Shown here piece by piece: positions 25,176 through 33,547 of a stretch of DNA of 64,000 bases (within the stretch, counting starts at the first letter, position 1; the number at the start of each line of letters is the position of its first letter). The notes under the pieces are model-generated. The model worked only from the letters and a program-made list of their open reading frames with translations, searched no databases and was not told the DNA's origin. A program made the translations under genes and the position numbers. Origin of the DNA: CBDCGV01 sp965216955 (lineage in GTDB: Bacteria > Bacteroidota > Bacteroidia > Chitinophagales > JADIYW01); the NCBI GenBank assembly GCA_965216955.1, contig CBDCGV010000011.1:1-64000 (forward strand), written 5' to 3'.

Positions 25176-27851
25176 ATGCATATGCGCCTTAATCTATTTT
25201 TCATTTTACTATTTGCTTTTTGCGGATACGCTCATTCAACAATTATTAAAGGTCAAATATTGAGTAGTGAAGAAAGTTATCCTCTTAGCTATGCACATAT
25301 AAGTATTAATGAGCAACCTTTTGGTTATACCAATGAAGATGGGGAGTTTAATATCTCTATTGAGAATGAAGCTAATTGTACAATTAAAATCTCTTTTCTT
25401 GGATATGAAGATTACAATTCCCAATTCACCATATTAGAAAATGAGATAATTGATTTAGGTAAAATTAAAATGGCCAAAAAGTCCTCTCTAATTGACGAAG
25501 TAGTTATTACTTACCCTAATAAGCACTTCTCCAATAAATTTAATGGCTCGAATGCAATTATTTCAAAAAAGGACTTAGATGAAATTAAGCCTTTAAGCTC
25601 TGAAGAAGTATTAAAGTCAGTTCCAGGAATTAATATAAGTGGAGATATGGGGATCTCAAACAGACTTAACGTAGGCATAAGGGGATCTTATCCAAGAAGG
25701 TCTGACAACCTTTTAATTATGGAAGATGGAACGCCTATTGCTCCGGCCCCTTTCCTTGCCCCCTCTGCTTATTATAATCCTCCTGCTGATCGTTTAGATG
25801 GGATTGAAGTAATAAAGGGTGCTGATATTTTAGAATATGGAGGAAAAACGATGTATGGCGCCATTAATTACATTACAAAATTACCTCCGGTAAAGCCTCA
25901 ATTGACAATAGAACTAACGGGAGGGAACAATAAATTAAACAGTCAATACATCACTTATGGTGGGACTTGGAAAAACTTGAGTGCCGAGGCACAACTTTTA
26001 CATAAATATTTTGGAGGGTTCCAGGAAAACACTCAAAGTAGAATAACCAATGCAACTATAAAACTTGTTGGAGAATTGGATAAAACTCAATCCATTTATC
26101 TAAAATTCAATTTCCATCATGAAAACTCAAAAGCGACTTATAGTGGTATTACGCCTCTGACATTTGAATTAGACCCCACTCAGAACCCTTTTGATGCGGA
26201 CGACTTGGTAACAAATAGATATGCTATTGATTTAGCACATAAGAAAACATTCAATAAAAATATTGATATAAAAAGTAAGGTTTTCGCATATCAATTTAGC
26301 AGAGATTGGTGGCGACAAAATTCTTCTGTGGTACAAGGAAATAATCTCGCTGCTTATTTAGGGAGTGATTTTACGGAAGATGAACGATATGCTTACCTGA
26401 ACAATGTAGACTTTGAAGCAAGTGATTATGTAAGAGTAGGGAAAGTATCCGACGGAAACGAATCGGTAAAAGCTAGAAACCGGTTATTTAAAGTCGTTGG
26501 CTTAAAAGAAAATTTAAGTTGGAAAAAAAGTAATGATAAAATAGAAAATACATTGTCTGGTGGTATTTCCTATCATTTTGAAGAATTTAATAACCAAGAA
26601 ATCACTAATGACTCTTCAAGGTTTGCCAGAAGTGGAAGTATTGTTAAAGATGAACAATTTAGATTACACACATTTGCCTTCCATTTAAAAAATGAATTTA
26701 AAATTCAAAAATTCTCATTGATCCCAATTTTAAGATATGAATGGGTACATCTATCTAAGCAAGACATCTTGTCGAACGCATTAGACCCTAACTATAATGG
26801 TGATCGCAAATATAATTTGACCATCAATAAATTTGGACAAATCATACCTGGGTTAAACATTAACTATGAAATATTAAACAATGATTTGCATCAATTTGTT
26901 TTTTTTGCAGGGATCTATAAAGGTTTTAATCCCCCAACTGCAAGTTTTGGTTTTTTACAAGTTGATGACGAAGAGGTAAGTAGTGTCTCTGAAGACGAAA
27001 CACCAAACATTAAATCCGAAGAGAGCATTAATTACGAATTAGGGCTTCGAGGTAGTTTAGCAAAGGGTATACTTAATTTTCAATCTACCTTCTTTAATAA
27101 TCATATTAATAATTTCTATTCTGCAGGAAGAAAGGAAGCCTTTCAATCGCTAGGAGCAGTTAATCTTTTGGGCTTAGAGACCAGCTTAGAATTCAACCCC
27201 TCTCAACTTGAAAACTATAATTCTAATCATAAAATTTCTGTCGGATTTAATCTAACCTACATAAAATCAAAGATTACAGATGGCCAATTAAATGATAGTG
27301 ATTTGTTCAAAGCCAAGCATACCGATGAAACAAAAGCTGAGTTAATTGCAAAGATTAATAGTGAACCTAAAGGGTACAATGTTTACATTGGAGGAGAAGT
27401 GCATGATGACAACACAACTTTATCTATCGATGATTTTGACAATATAGAAAGTATAGAAATTTTCTTTGGGGATAATCAAATATCTAACAATCAAGCTCCT
27501 TATGTACCCAATATTGTAGCAAGTGCCAACGTACAATACCAGTTTAAATCTCTTTCAGTTGGGTTAACACTCAATTATGTAAGTAATCAGTACACAGAAT
27601 ACTTGAATTTTAAAAATGAAACTGCTGAAGGAGCCTTAGGAGAGTTAGAGAGTTACTTAAACTTAGATTTCAGCTCTAAATACCGGTTTAATATTTTAAA
27701 ATCAAACAAGGTGGACTACTTAGAAATCTTTTTCACGTGTAAAAATCTTACAAATAATATTTATAAAGCGAGTAGACTTCATAGAGTCTCATCTGGTATA
27801 ATGCCTGGTGGTTTTAGACAATTTGCAGGGGGAATAAAGTTTGCTATTTAA
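25176..27851 (+). CDS. TonB-dependent outer-membrane receptor, FecA-like
   Basis: 891 residues. A signal peptide (LFFILLFAFCGYAHS) is followed by a carboxypeptidase-regulatory-like domain (about 22-100; YAHISINEQPFGYTNEDGEF), then the plug (about 120-235; LKSVPGINISGDMGISNRLN, RGSYPRRSDNLLIMEDGTPI, GIEVIKGADILEYGGKTMYG), and a long barrel ending in GGIKFAI. The plug wording resembles FecA-type ferric-citrate or other siderophore receptors, so iron-chelate uptake is the likely role, but the ligand is unproven. No SusD partner follows, which argues against a glycan system. A promoter candidate lies just upstream. Met3 is an alternative start. Confidence 0.9.
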   Translation: MHMRLNLFFILLFAFCGYAHSTIIKGQILSSEESYPLSYAHISINEQPFGYTNEDGEFNISIENEANCTIKISFLGYEDYNSQFTILENEIIDLGKIKMAKKSSLIDEVVITYPNKHFSNKFNGSNAIISKKDLDEIKPLSSEEVLKSVPGINISGDMGISNRLNVGIRGSYPRRSDNLLIMEDGTPIAPAPFLAPSAYYNPPADRLDGIEVIKGADILEYGGKTMYGAINYITKLPPVKPQLTIELTGGNNKLNSQYITYGGTWKNLSAEAQLLHKYFGGFQENTQSRITNATIKLVGELDKTQSIYLKFNFHHENSKATYSGITPLTFELDPTQNPFDADDLVTNRYAIDLAHKKTFNKNIDIKSKVFAYQFSRDWWRQNSSVVQGNNLAAYLGSDFTEDERYAYLNNVDFEASDYVRVGKVSDGNESVKARNRLFKVVGLKENLSWKKSNDKIENTLSGGISYHFEEFNNQEITNDSSRFARSGSIVKDEQFRLHTFAFHLKNEFKIQKFSLIPILRYEWVHLSKQDILSNALDPNYNGDRKYNLTINKFGQIIPGLNINYEILNNDLHQFVFFAGIYKGFNPPTASFGFLQVDDEEVSSVSEDETPNIKSEESINYELGLRGSLAKGILNFQSTFFNNHINNFYSAGRKEAFQSLGAVNLLGLETSLEFNPSQLENYNSNHKISVGFNLTYIKSKITDGQLNDSDLFKAKHTDETKAELIAKINSEPKGYNVYIGGEVHDDNTTLSIDDFDNIESIEIFFGDNQISNNQAPYVPNIVASANVQYQFKSLSVGLTLNYVSNQYTEYLNFKNETAEGALGELESYLNLDFSSKYRFNILKSNKVDYLEIFFTCKNLTNNIYKASRLHRVSSGIMPGGFRQFAGGIKFAI

Positions 27852-27963
27852 AAGACTATACAATAAAATAGACATTCCACCTTTGAAGGAAAAAAAACAA
27901 ACAATTCATAAATTTCTTTAATAAGTTCTGTTAACTTTAGTACTTACAAAAGAAATAAAATTA

Positions 27964-29199
27964 ATGGCTTTACTTAGAAGGTCTTCATACAATATATGGA
28001 AGCTCGAGCAACTTCTTAAAGCCAAAAGAGCACAGCTTCATGCGCTCTCTGATGTTACCAAAGCAATTAACGAAAACCTTCCTGAAAAAGCATTGTTTAG
28101 CCTCTTTGAACAAATAGTAATTGAGCACCTAGAAGTTAAACAAATAGCTTTTTATATAAGAGATCGTACATGGAAGAACACTATTTGTGTTGATGCAGAA
28201 GATGTATGTAAACTCATCAATATAGAAAAGTTAGTGGACAAATATAAAGCACCCTCTGAATTAAGCTTTATGGATAAGAGGAATTACTCTGGATTTAAAT
28301 ATGTAATTCCAGTATATCATGAGAACAAGGCTATCGCTTTTTGTTTGCTAGGAAAGCTAAATACTTCTCGAGAGATGGATCAGCAAGAATCTTTGGAATT
28401 TGCTCAAACTATCACGAGTATTATTGCCGTAGCAGTTGAAAATCAAAAACTCTTTAGAAGAAATGAAGCTAAAAAGCTAATTAAACAAGAGTTGGATATC
28501 GCTGCTAAAGTACAAAAGATGTTAGTCCCCAATAAACTCCCCCAAAACAACTTGTATGAATTCTTTGGTATTTACATTCCACATCATGGGATTGGCGGAG
28601 ACTATTATGACGTCATTAATCTAAATAATAATGAAATTGTATTTTGCATTGCTGACATTTCGGGAAAAGGTATTGCAGCAGCATTAATTATGGCTAATCT
28701 TCAAGCTTACTTAAATGCTTTTGATGATATTACCCTAGATGAACGCTTTATTCAAAAGCTTAATAATAAGATCTACAGTATAACCAATGGAGAGCGTTTT
28801 ATTACATTGTTCATTGCGAAGTACAATATTTTAACAAAAGAACTTTACTATGTAAATGCTGGACATAACCCTCCAATTTTATATAATGAGGAGGGAGAAA
28901 TTTTACTTAAAGAAGGATGTACTTTATTGGGAATGTTCGAAGAAATTCCTAAGATTAGTTTTGGAAAAGTGCATATTATCCCCAATACCACTATTGTCTG
29001 CTATACAGATGGTATTACAGAATTAGCCGACGAACACAATCAACAATATTCCTCCAAACGTTTACGACTATTTACGAGAAAAAATTACCGTCTTGGCCCA
29101 GAGGTTTTTACCAAAACCTTATACGACAATATTACCAAATACAAGGGTACCACCTTGTTTAATGATGATGTGAGCGTTTTGTGTTGTAAGTTCCTTTAA
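27964..29199 (+). CDS. GAF domain plus SpoIIE-type serine phosphatase (RsbU-like)
   Basis: 411 residues, cytosolic. Residues about 30-165 form a GAF-like sensor. Residues 180-411 are a PP2C/SpoIIE phosphatase: GIGGDYYDVINL, CIADISGKGIAAALIMANLQ, ERFITLFIAKYN, YVNAGHNPPILYN and VCYTDGITELAD contain the metal-binding aspartates. Such proteins dephosphorylate anti-sigma factor antagonists in partner-switching pathways. No STAS antagonist or anti-sigma kinase lies nearby. The gene is monocistronic, ended by the terminator at 29297. Confidence 0.9.
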   Translation: MALLRRSSYNIWKLEQLLKAKRAQLHALSDVTKAINENLPEKALFSLFEQIVIEHLEVKQIAFYIRDRTWKNTICVDAEDVCKLINIEKLVDKYKAPSELSFMDKRNYSGFKYVIPVYHENKAIAFCLLGKLNTSREMDQQESLEFAQTITSIIAVAVENQKLFRRNEAKKLIKQELDIAAKVQKMLVPNKLPQNNLYEFFGIYIPHHGIGGDYYDVINLNNNEIVFCIADISGKGIAAALIMANLQAYLNAFDDITLDERFIQKLNNKIYSITNGERFITLFIAKYNILTKELYYVNAGHNPPILYNEEGEILLKEGCTLLGMFEEIPKISFGKVHIIPNTTIVCYTDGITELADEHNQQYSSKRLRLFTRKNYRLGPEVFTKTLYDNITKYKGTTLFNDDVSVLCCKFL

Positions 29200-29296
29200 A
29201 GTCAATCCTTACAACTCTCTTTCTTGTGTATCTATATTCTAACTTACTAAGGAGCGTCCTTTAAATCCGAATAAAACAAAAGCATACTAGATACAA

Positions 29297-29326
29297 AAAA
29301 AGGGAAGAATTACTTCTTCCCTTTTT
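29297..29326. terminator. Bidirectional intrinsic terminator
   Basis: AAAAAGGGAAGAA (29297-29309) and TTCTTCCCTTTTT (29314-29326) form a perfect 13-base stem around TTAC, with T-rich tails on both strands. It separates the phosphatase gene from the convergent OmpA-family gene. Confidence 0.88.
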
Positions 29327-29355
29327 ATCATCAGGCTGTTAAGATTTGATTGTAC

Positions 29356-30726
29356 TTACTTATTCTTTCCGGCATTAATACCAGGATGAGGAGCTGGTGG
29401 ATTGCTAGATCCTGTTTCTCCCTCTTCTGCAAATCTAAACTCAACTCTTCTATTTTCATACTTCTCAATCGCAGAGCCATCATCATTTAATGGAGCTCTT
29501 TCTCCACTATAAGTTACTAGGAAACGATCTCTTGAAATACCATACTTCTCTACTAAATAGTTAATAGAAGCATTTACTCTATTCCAAGACAATTGTTCGT
29601 TGTACTTGACATCATTTCTTGTATCTGTATGTCCATTAGCTACTACTCTTAAATCAGGGCAATCTTGCATTTTTCTTGCAACCTCATGTAAGTGTGCATA
29701 GAACTCAGGTTTAAGATTATATCGATCATCATCAAAGTGAATGCTAGGCAACTTGATTTCATTGCAATTCGTTGGAGCTGCAATCACCTGAGCTGCTTTT
29801 GTTGTTTCATCACAACAAGCTTTTTCAGCAAAATCATATACATTTTTACAATCTTTAATAGGCAACAATGGTGTTGAGTATGGTTCCGGATCTTCGTGAT
29901 CTGGACAACCATCTTTATCACTATCTAATACCCTGCCTCTTGAATCAACAATTGCGTTAATAGGTGTATTAGGTTCTGCATCAAACTTATTGATGACTCC
30001 ATCCTTATCATCATCTTCGGTTACTTCATCCACCTTTTCTTCGACTTTTCTTAAATCAGGTTGATGTGTTAAAATCTGATAGTTTCTTTCATTCGGATTT
30101 CTCCACCACATTGGCAGCTCTCTTTTAGAGCTTTTACCAAGATTAAATGCCAATTTAAGGTCCGTCTGATTGTAATTATCAAAACGACGTGTTAAATCAC
30201 CTTGCTCTGACCATCTTTGACCATCTACTAAATCATCACCAATGGTCCAAGTATTTCTAGACTCAATGCCTAATACAAACCAATCTGTCAACAAAAACTC
30301 TATACCAAAACCAGCATGGAAAGTGGCATTTTTAGACCATTTGAAAAAGCTTTGATCTTCTCTATCCATACCTTCTGCAGGCGTTTCATAATCTCTGTCT
30401 CTTCTATATCCACCGTAAAGTGCTTCAACAGCATCTTTAAGCTCTTTTCTTTCACTAAAATTTAAGAATCCTCTTTTACCATCCTCCTCTCTATCCGGGT
30501 CAGAATTAGATGCATTTACACTTAGGGCATAACGAGGATCGCTTTCATCCGTTAAACTTCTAACTGCTGCATAATTATAACGATTACCGTCATCATCTAA
30601 TTGATCAACCATTGTTTTATAAAACTGTCCTCCTGTACCGAAGTATAGATAAAAGTTGGCAAAATTTTGTTTTCTATGATATTTAATATTGTTTAGGTTA
30701 AAAATAGCAGATATCGCCAAATCCAA
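29356..30726 (-). CDS. OmpA-family outer-membrane protein, C-terminal part of a frame-shifted gene
   Basis: 456 residues, open from a TTG at 30726 that is not a convincing start because it falls in mid-barrel. It carries the rest of the barrel (NNIKYHRKQNFANFYLYFG and TDWFVLGIESRNTWTIG), a thrombospondin type 3-like acidic linker (DDDKDGVINKFDAEP, DSDKDGCPDHEDPEP, about 245-285), and a C-terminal OmpA domain (about 330-435; IHFDDDRYNLKPE, NGHTDTRNDVKYN, ENRRVEFRF) that binds peptidoglycan. The N-terminal part, with the signal peptide, is in another frame at 30698-31240. Joined by a +1 shift at 30725-30731 they give a normal protein of about 627 residues. Confidence 0.85.
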   Translation of the reverse strand: MDLAISAIFNLNNIKYHRKQNFANFYLYFGTGGQFYKTMVDQLDDDGNRYNYAAVRSLTDESDPRYALSVNASNSDPDREEDGKRGFLNFSERKELKDAVEALYGGYRRDRDYETPAEGMDREDQSFFKWSKNATFHAGFGIEFLLTDWFVLGIESRNTWTIGDDLVDGQRWSEQGDLTRRFDNYNQTDLKLAFNLGKSSKRELPMWWRNPNERNYQILTHQPDLRKVEEKVDEVTEDDDKDGVINKFDAEPNTPINAIVDSRGRVLDSDKDGCPDHEDPEPYSTPLLPIKDCKNVYDFAEKACCDETTKAAQVIAAPTNCNEIKLPSIHFDDDRYNLKPEFYAHLHEVARKMQDCPDLRVVANGHTDTRNDVKYNEQLSWNRVNASINYLVEKYGISRDRFLVTYSGERAPLNDDGSAIEKYENRRVEFRFAEEGETGSSNPPAPHPGINAGKNK

Positions 30727-31240
30727 ATTTTGATTTAAAGTAATTATCTAAACCAAATCCCTCTACAGATTGATTGTATCCTAATTCAGCATAAGCCAAG
30801 TTATGTGGAGTATTAGATCCACTATCTTCGAGATCACCAACTAGCGATTTAAAATCAAATTCTTGCCCCCATGTTCTTCCATAACGTACATCAGCACGCA
30901 TGGACATTATATAGCCTAAGTTCCATCTATATCCTGCACCAACATTCCAACCACCTCTTGTGGTAACGTCTCCACTTATAGTATAAGACCCTCCATACAC
31001 CTCTAAGGCCCCTTTATGGCGTGGCTTTGGAGGAAACGGCGTCCTATTATTTACATAATCACTATATTGATCCATCCTTTTTCTTTTGATCTTGGATGAA
31101 TCCGGGTACATGAATGATGGCAACGTTTCATGATACCACTCTCCTTTATCTACGGTATTAGATTCCTGCGCATTTCCCGATTGTGGCAAAAACAATGCAG
31201 CCATTAAAAGGGTTACGGTAACTCTAAACATACTTTTCAT
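30698..31240 (-). CDS. OmpA-family outer-membrane protein, N-terminal part of a frame-shifted gene
   Basis: 180 residues from the ATG at 31240 (MKSMFRVTVTLLMAALFLPQ), with a signal peptide ending near SGNAQ. It contains the first barrel strands (ALEVYGGSYTISGDVTTRGG and NVGAGYRWNLGYIMSMRADV). It leaves the coding frame at about residue 171 and stops five codons later (GDICYF). The remaining barrel and the peptidoglycan-binding domain continue in the +1 frame at 30726-29356. A -7 box (complement of 31258-31265) precedes it. Either the gene is broken, or one base of the AAAATTT run is an assembly or sequencing error, or ribosomes shift there. Confidence 0.8.
   Translation of the reverse strand: MKSMFRVTVTLLMAALFLPQSGNAQESNTVDKGEWYHETLPSFMYPDSSKIKRKRMDQYSDYVNNRTPFPPKPRHKGALEVYGGSYTISGDVTTRGGWNVGAGYRWNLGYIMSMRADVRYGRTWGQEFDFKSLVGDLEDSGSNTPHNLAYAELGYNQSVEGFGLDNYFKSKFGFGDICYF
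30725..30731 (-). other. Frameshift site in the OmpA-family gene
   Basis: The minus strand reads TCA AAA TTT GGA in the upstream frame, while the downstream frame reads TTG GAT TTG GCG. Skipping one base in the run AAAATTT joins the two halves of the barrel, so a single extra A or T explains the break. Confidence 0.75.
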
Positions 31241-31257
31241 TTTTAAGAAATTTGGAT

Positions 31258-31265
31258 CAAAATTA
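31258..31265 (-). promoter_or_regulatory. Bacteroidota -7 box upstream of the OmpA-family gene
   Basis: The complement reads TAATTTTG, a perfect TAnnTTTG match, ending 17 bases before the ATG at 31240. The region about 19 bases further upstream has no clean TTTG. Confidence 0.4.
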
Positions 31266-31305
31266 GCGTAAAAAAACCAGTAATCCATAAATTTTGTTAA
31301 ATTTC

Positions 31306-31935
31306 TTAAACTCCCTTCTTTTTTAATTCAATTTTAAACAAATTATTCATTATCAATAAGTCATCTAAAAAATCAATATCAATTTTTTCTTCAATTAATA
31401 AACAATTCATATTGAACTCTTTACCATTATTTACAATTGTATTTAAGACAGAACTACTGCTCCATACTACATTTTTAAAAACACTGGGGTTTAAAACTGA
31501 AGAAACTGCTAATAAATAAAACCCACCATCTTTTGATGGACCTAAAACTATATCTACGTCTTTATTATATAAAAGAGCAAAAGCACTATTGATGTCTTCA
31601 GCGTCTATTTTAGGACAATCCGTACCAATAATTGCTACACTTTGGTATCCCTTGTTCAACGTAGTATTTATTGCCTCTATTATTCTCTCACCAAGATTAT
31701 CGCTTTGCAGTTGCACTTGCTTTTCTGCCTTGCTCCAATTGTCGGCATTATCAATAAAGTCAGAATAATATATAAATTTATCACAAGGAACATCCACTAA
31801 AGCTTTGCGCGTAATTTCAACTAATTGAAGGTATATTTCTAATGCTGCTTCCTCTCCTATATCTTTTGCAAGCCTCGTTTTAACCTTTCCTTTTATAGGG
31901 TTTTTCAAGAAAACTATTAGCGCATTCTTATTCAT
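31306..31935 (-). CDS. TIGR04282-type glycosyltransferase of arsenosugar synthesis (DUF2064)
   Basis: 209 residues with a nucleotidyl/glycosyl transferase fold. The start NALIVFLKNPIKGKVKTRLA is the family signature; IIGTDCPKIDAEDI (about 103-116) and IVLGPSKDGGFYLLAV (about 132-147) provide the metal and substrate pocket. Members next to ArsS are assigned to arsenosugar biosynthesis. It is the last gene of the three-gene cluster AhpD-like, ArsS, glycosyltransferase, starting 27 bases after arsS. It also resembles cofactor guanylyltransferases, but the neighbours decide the call. Confidence 0.85.
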   Translation of the reverse strand: MNKNALIVFLKNPIKGKVKTRLAKDIGEEAALEIYLQLVEITRKALVDVPCDKFIYYSDFIDNADNWSKAEKQVQLQSDNLGERIIEAINTTLNKGYQSVAIIGTDCPKIDAEDINSAFALLYNKDVDIVLGPSKDGGFYLLAVSSVLNPSVFKNVVWSSSSVLNTIVNNGKEFNMNCLLIEEKIDIDFLDDLLIMNNLFKIELKKKGV

Positions 31936-31962
31936 TTCAATCTTTGATAAATAATGAAATAA

Positions 31963-33012
31963 CTAGGTAACCTTTCCTCCACAGCTTGAACCAGCACCAG
32001 CAGTACATCCAAAGCAATGCCTTGAAGTTATAATTTTCCTCTTCAGCAATTTGTATGCATTAAAAGCAGAGATATGGTTTGCTTCATTGATTTTTAAATC
32101 AAGCATTTGGTTAAAGTCACAATCATATAAGTTCCCGTCCCATCCAACAGAGATTGTATTTCTACACATTAAATTTTCAACTGTGGAGGGATTATAAGCT
32201 TCTAAAAGTTTATGCATATATGCTTCGTAATTGCCCGTTTCCATTAAATATTCTAAGAATCTGCTTATTGGCATATTTGTTATAGCAAATAAATTATTAA
32301 AACTAACATTGAAATTATCTAATAATTTTTTCTTGTATTCTTTTTCTAATTCAACCTGCCCCGGAGGCAAAAAACTTCCTGTAGGATTGTAAACAAGATT
32401 TAGTATAAGCCTCTTATCCTCTTTACCAAATCCTTGTTCATTTAATAGTTGTAGTGCCTTTATACTAGTATCAAAAACCCCCTTACCTCTTTGTGCATCC
32501 GTTCTCAATTTAGCATAATGGGGCAGTGAAGAAGTTACTTCTACTCTATGCTCTTTAAAAAATGCTGGAATATCATAAAATTTCTTGTTAGAAAGAATAA
32601 TCGTCAGATTGCTCCTAACAATTATTTTTTTAACAAAAGACCTTGCTTTCTTAACAAAATATCTAAAATGTTCATGCATTTCAGGGGCTCCTCCTGTAAT
32701 ATCTAACGTAGTAAAATTACCTTCTTTAAGTATCTCAATACATTGGTTTATGATTTCAAGAGACATTTTCTCCTTCCGATCAGGTCCTGCATCTACATGA
32801 CAATGTTTACATACTTGATTGCACATTTTGCCAATATTAACCTGCAAAACATCCAAAGAGGTAGGCCTTAAACTGACACCAGCGCTCTCATTTTTTTCTT
32901 TAAAGGTTGGAAATGTTGAATGACCAATCATTGATTGGTTATTTAATACTTTGAGCTGTTCTTTAGGTTCAGAAAGAAAATGCTTCTTTCGCCTTAGAGT
33001 TGCAAGGTTCAT
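31963..33012 (-). CDS. arsS: Arsenosugar biosynthesis radical SAM protein ArsS-like
   Basis: About 349 residues. The radical SAM cluster motif is CNQVCKHCH (about 61-69), in GKMCNQVCKHCHVDAGPDRK. A C-terminal DUF3641 domain ends in CFGCTAGAGSSCGG, with Cys for an auxiliary cluster. ArsS is thought to convert a dimethylarsenic species with SAM-derived adenosine into an arsenosugar. The ATG (33012) overlaps the TGA of the AhpD-like gene as TGATG; a GTG one codon upstream is possible. No arsM methyltransferase or arsR regulator lies in the window, so the arsenic substrate must be made elsewhere. Confidence 0.9.
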   Translation of the reverse strand: MNLATLRRKKHFLSEPKEQLKVLNNQSMIGHSTFPTFKEKNESAGVSLRPTSLDVLQVNIGKMCNQVCKHCHVDAGPDRKEKMSLEIINQCIEILKEGNFTTLDITGGAPEMHEHFRYFVKKARSFVKKIIVRSNLTIILSNKKFYDIPAFFKEHRVEVTSSLPHYAKLRTDAQRGKGVFDTSIKALQLLNEQGFGKEDKRLILNLVYNPTGSFLPPGQVELEKEYKKKLLDNFNVSFNNLFAITNMPISRFLEYLMETGNYEAYMHKLLEAYNPSTVENLMCRNTISVGWDGNLYDCDFNQMLDLKINEANHISAFNAYKLLKRKIITSRHCFGCTAGAGSSCGGKVT

Positions 33013-33344
33013 CACATACTTATTTTTTTGGCTTTCTTCATCATTTGCACACCATGTACCAATGTAGCACCACTCTTAATTGCAGCACCTACATGCACTG
33101 CCTCCATCATTTCCGTTTCGTCAATTCCTTGTTCTAAACTTGTTACCGTATAAGCATCTATACAATAAGGACATTGAACAACATGAGAAACAGCAAGTGC
33201 AATCAATGCTTTTTCACGCTTTGTCAATGCTCCGTCCTGAAAAACACTATTATAATAATCGAAGAATTTCTTTCCTAATTCAGGCGACCACTCGCTTATC
33301 TCTCCAAATTTTTTGAGATCTTCAGGTTTGTAGTAATGATCCAT
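33012..33344 (-). CDS. Arsenosugar-cluster AhpD-like (carboxymuconolactone decarboxylase fold) protein
   Basis: 110 residues, all helical. The redox motif CPYC in SHVVQCPYCIDAYT (about 51-64) with the following His in EAVHVGAAIKSGA is the AhpD active site. It matches the small peroxidase-like proteins regularly found with ArsS. A role in redox protection or handling of thiol-bound arsenic is inferred. It is the first gene of the cluster, translationally coupled to arsS. The 203 bases upstream have no recognisable promoter. Confidence 0.85.
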   Translation of the reverse strand: MDHYYKPEDLKKFGEISEWSPELGKKFFDYYNSVFQDGALTKREKALIALAVSHVVQCPYCIDAYTVTSLEQGIDETEMMEAVHVGAAIKSGATLVHGVQMMKKAKKISM

Positions 33345-33547
33345 TTTAAATATATAATTGAAATTGTAAGTAATATGCTATTTCCTAATAATTAAAACTG
33401 CATTTTGAGACGCTTTCACGCAGTCGATTCAAAACCCAACAGGCTAAATAACTACTTTTTAGGCATAATAATTCCATACAGGAATCGAATAATAAAATAA
33501 AATGCTCCTAGATAAAACTTTATGCTCGCAAACAGCAACACAACAGA

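Noticed and set aside
33433..33447. AACCCAACAGGCTAA as another RAYT repeat
   Set aside because: Two mismatches destroy the hairpin; kept only as part of a low-interest observation.
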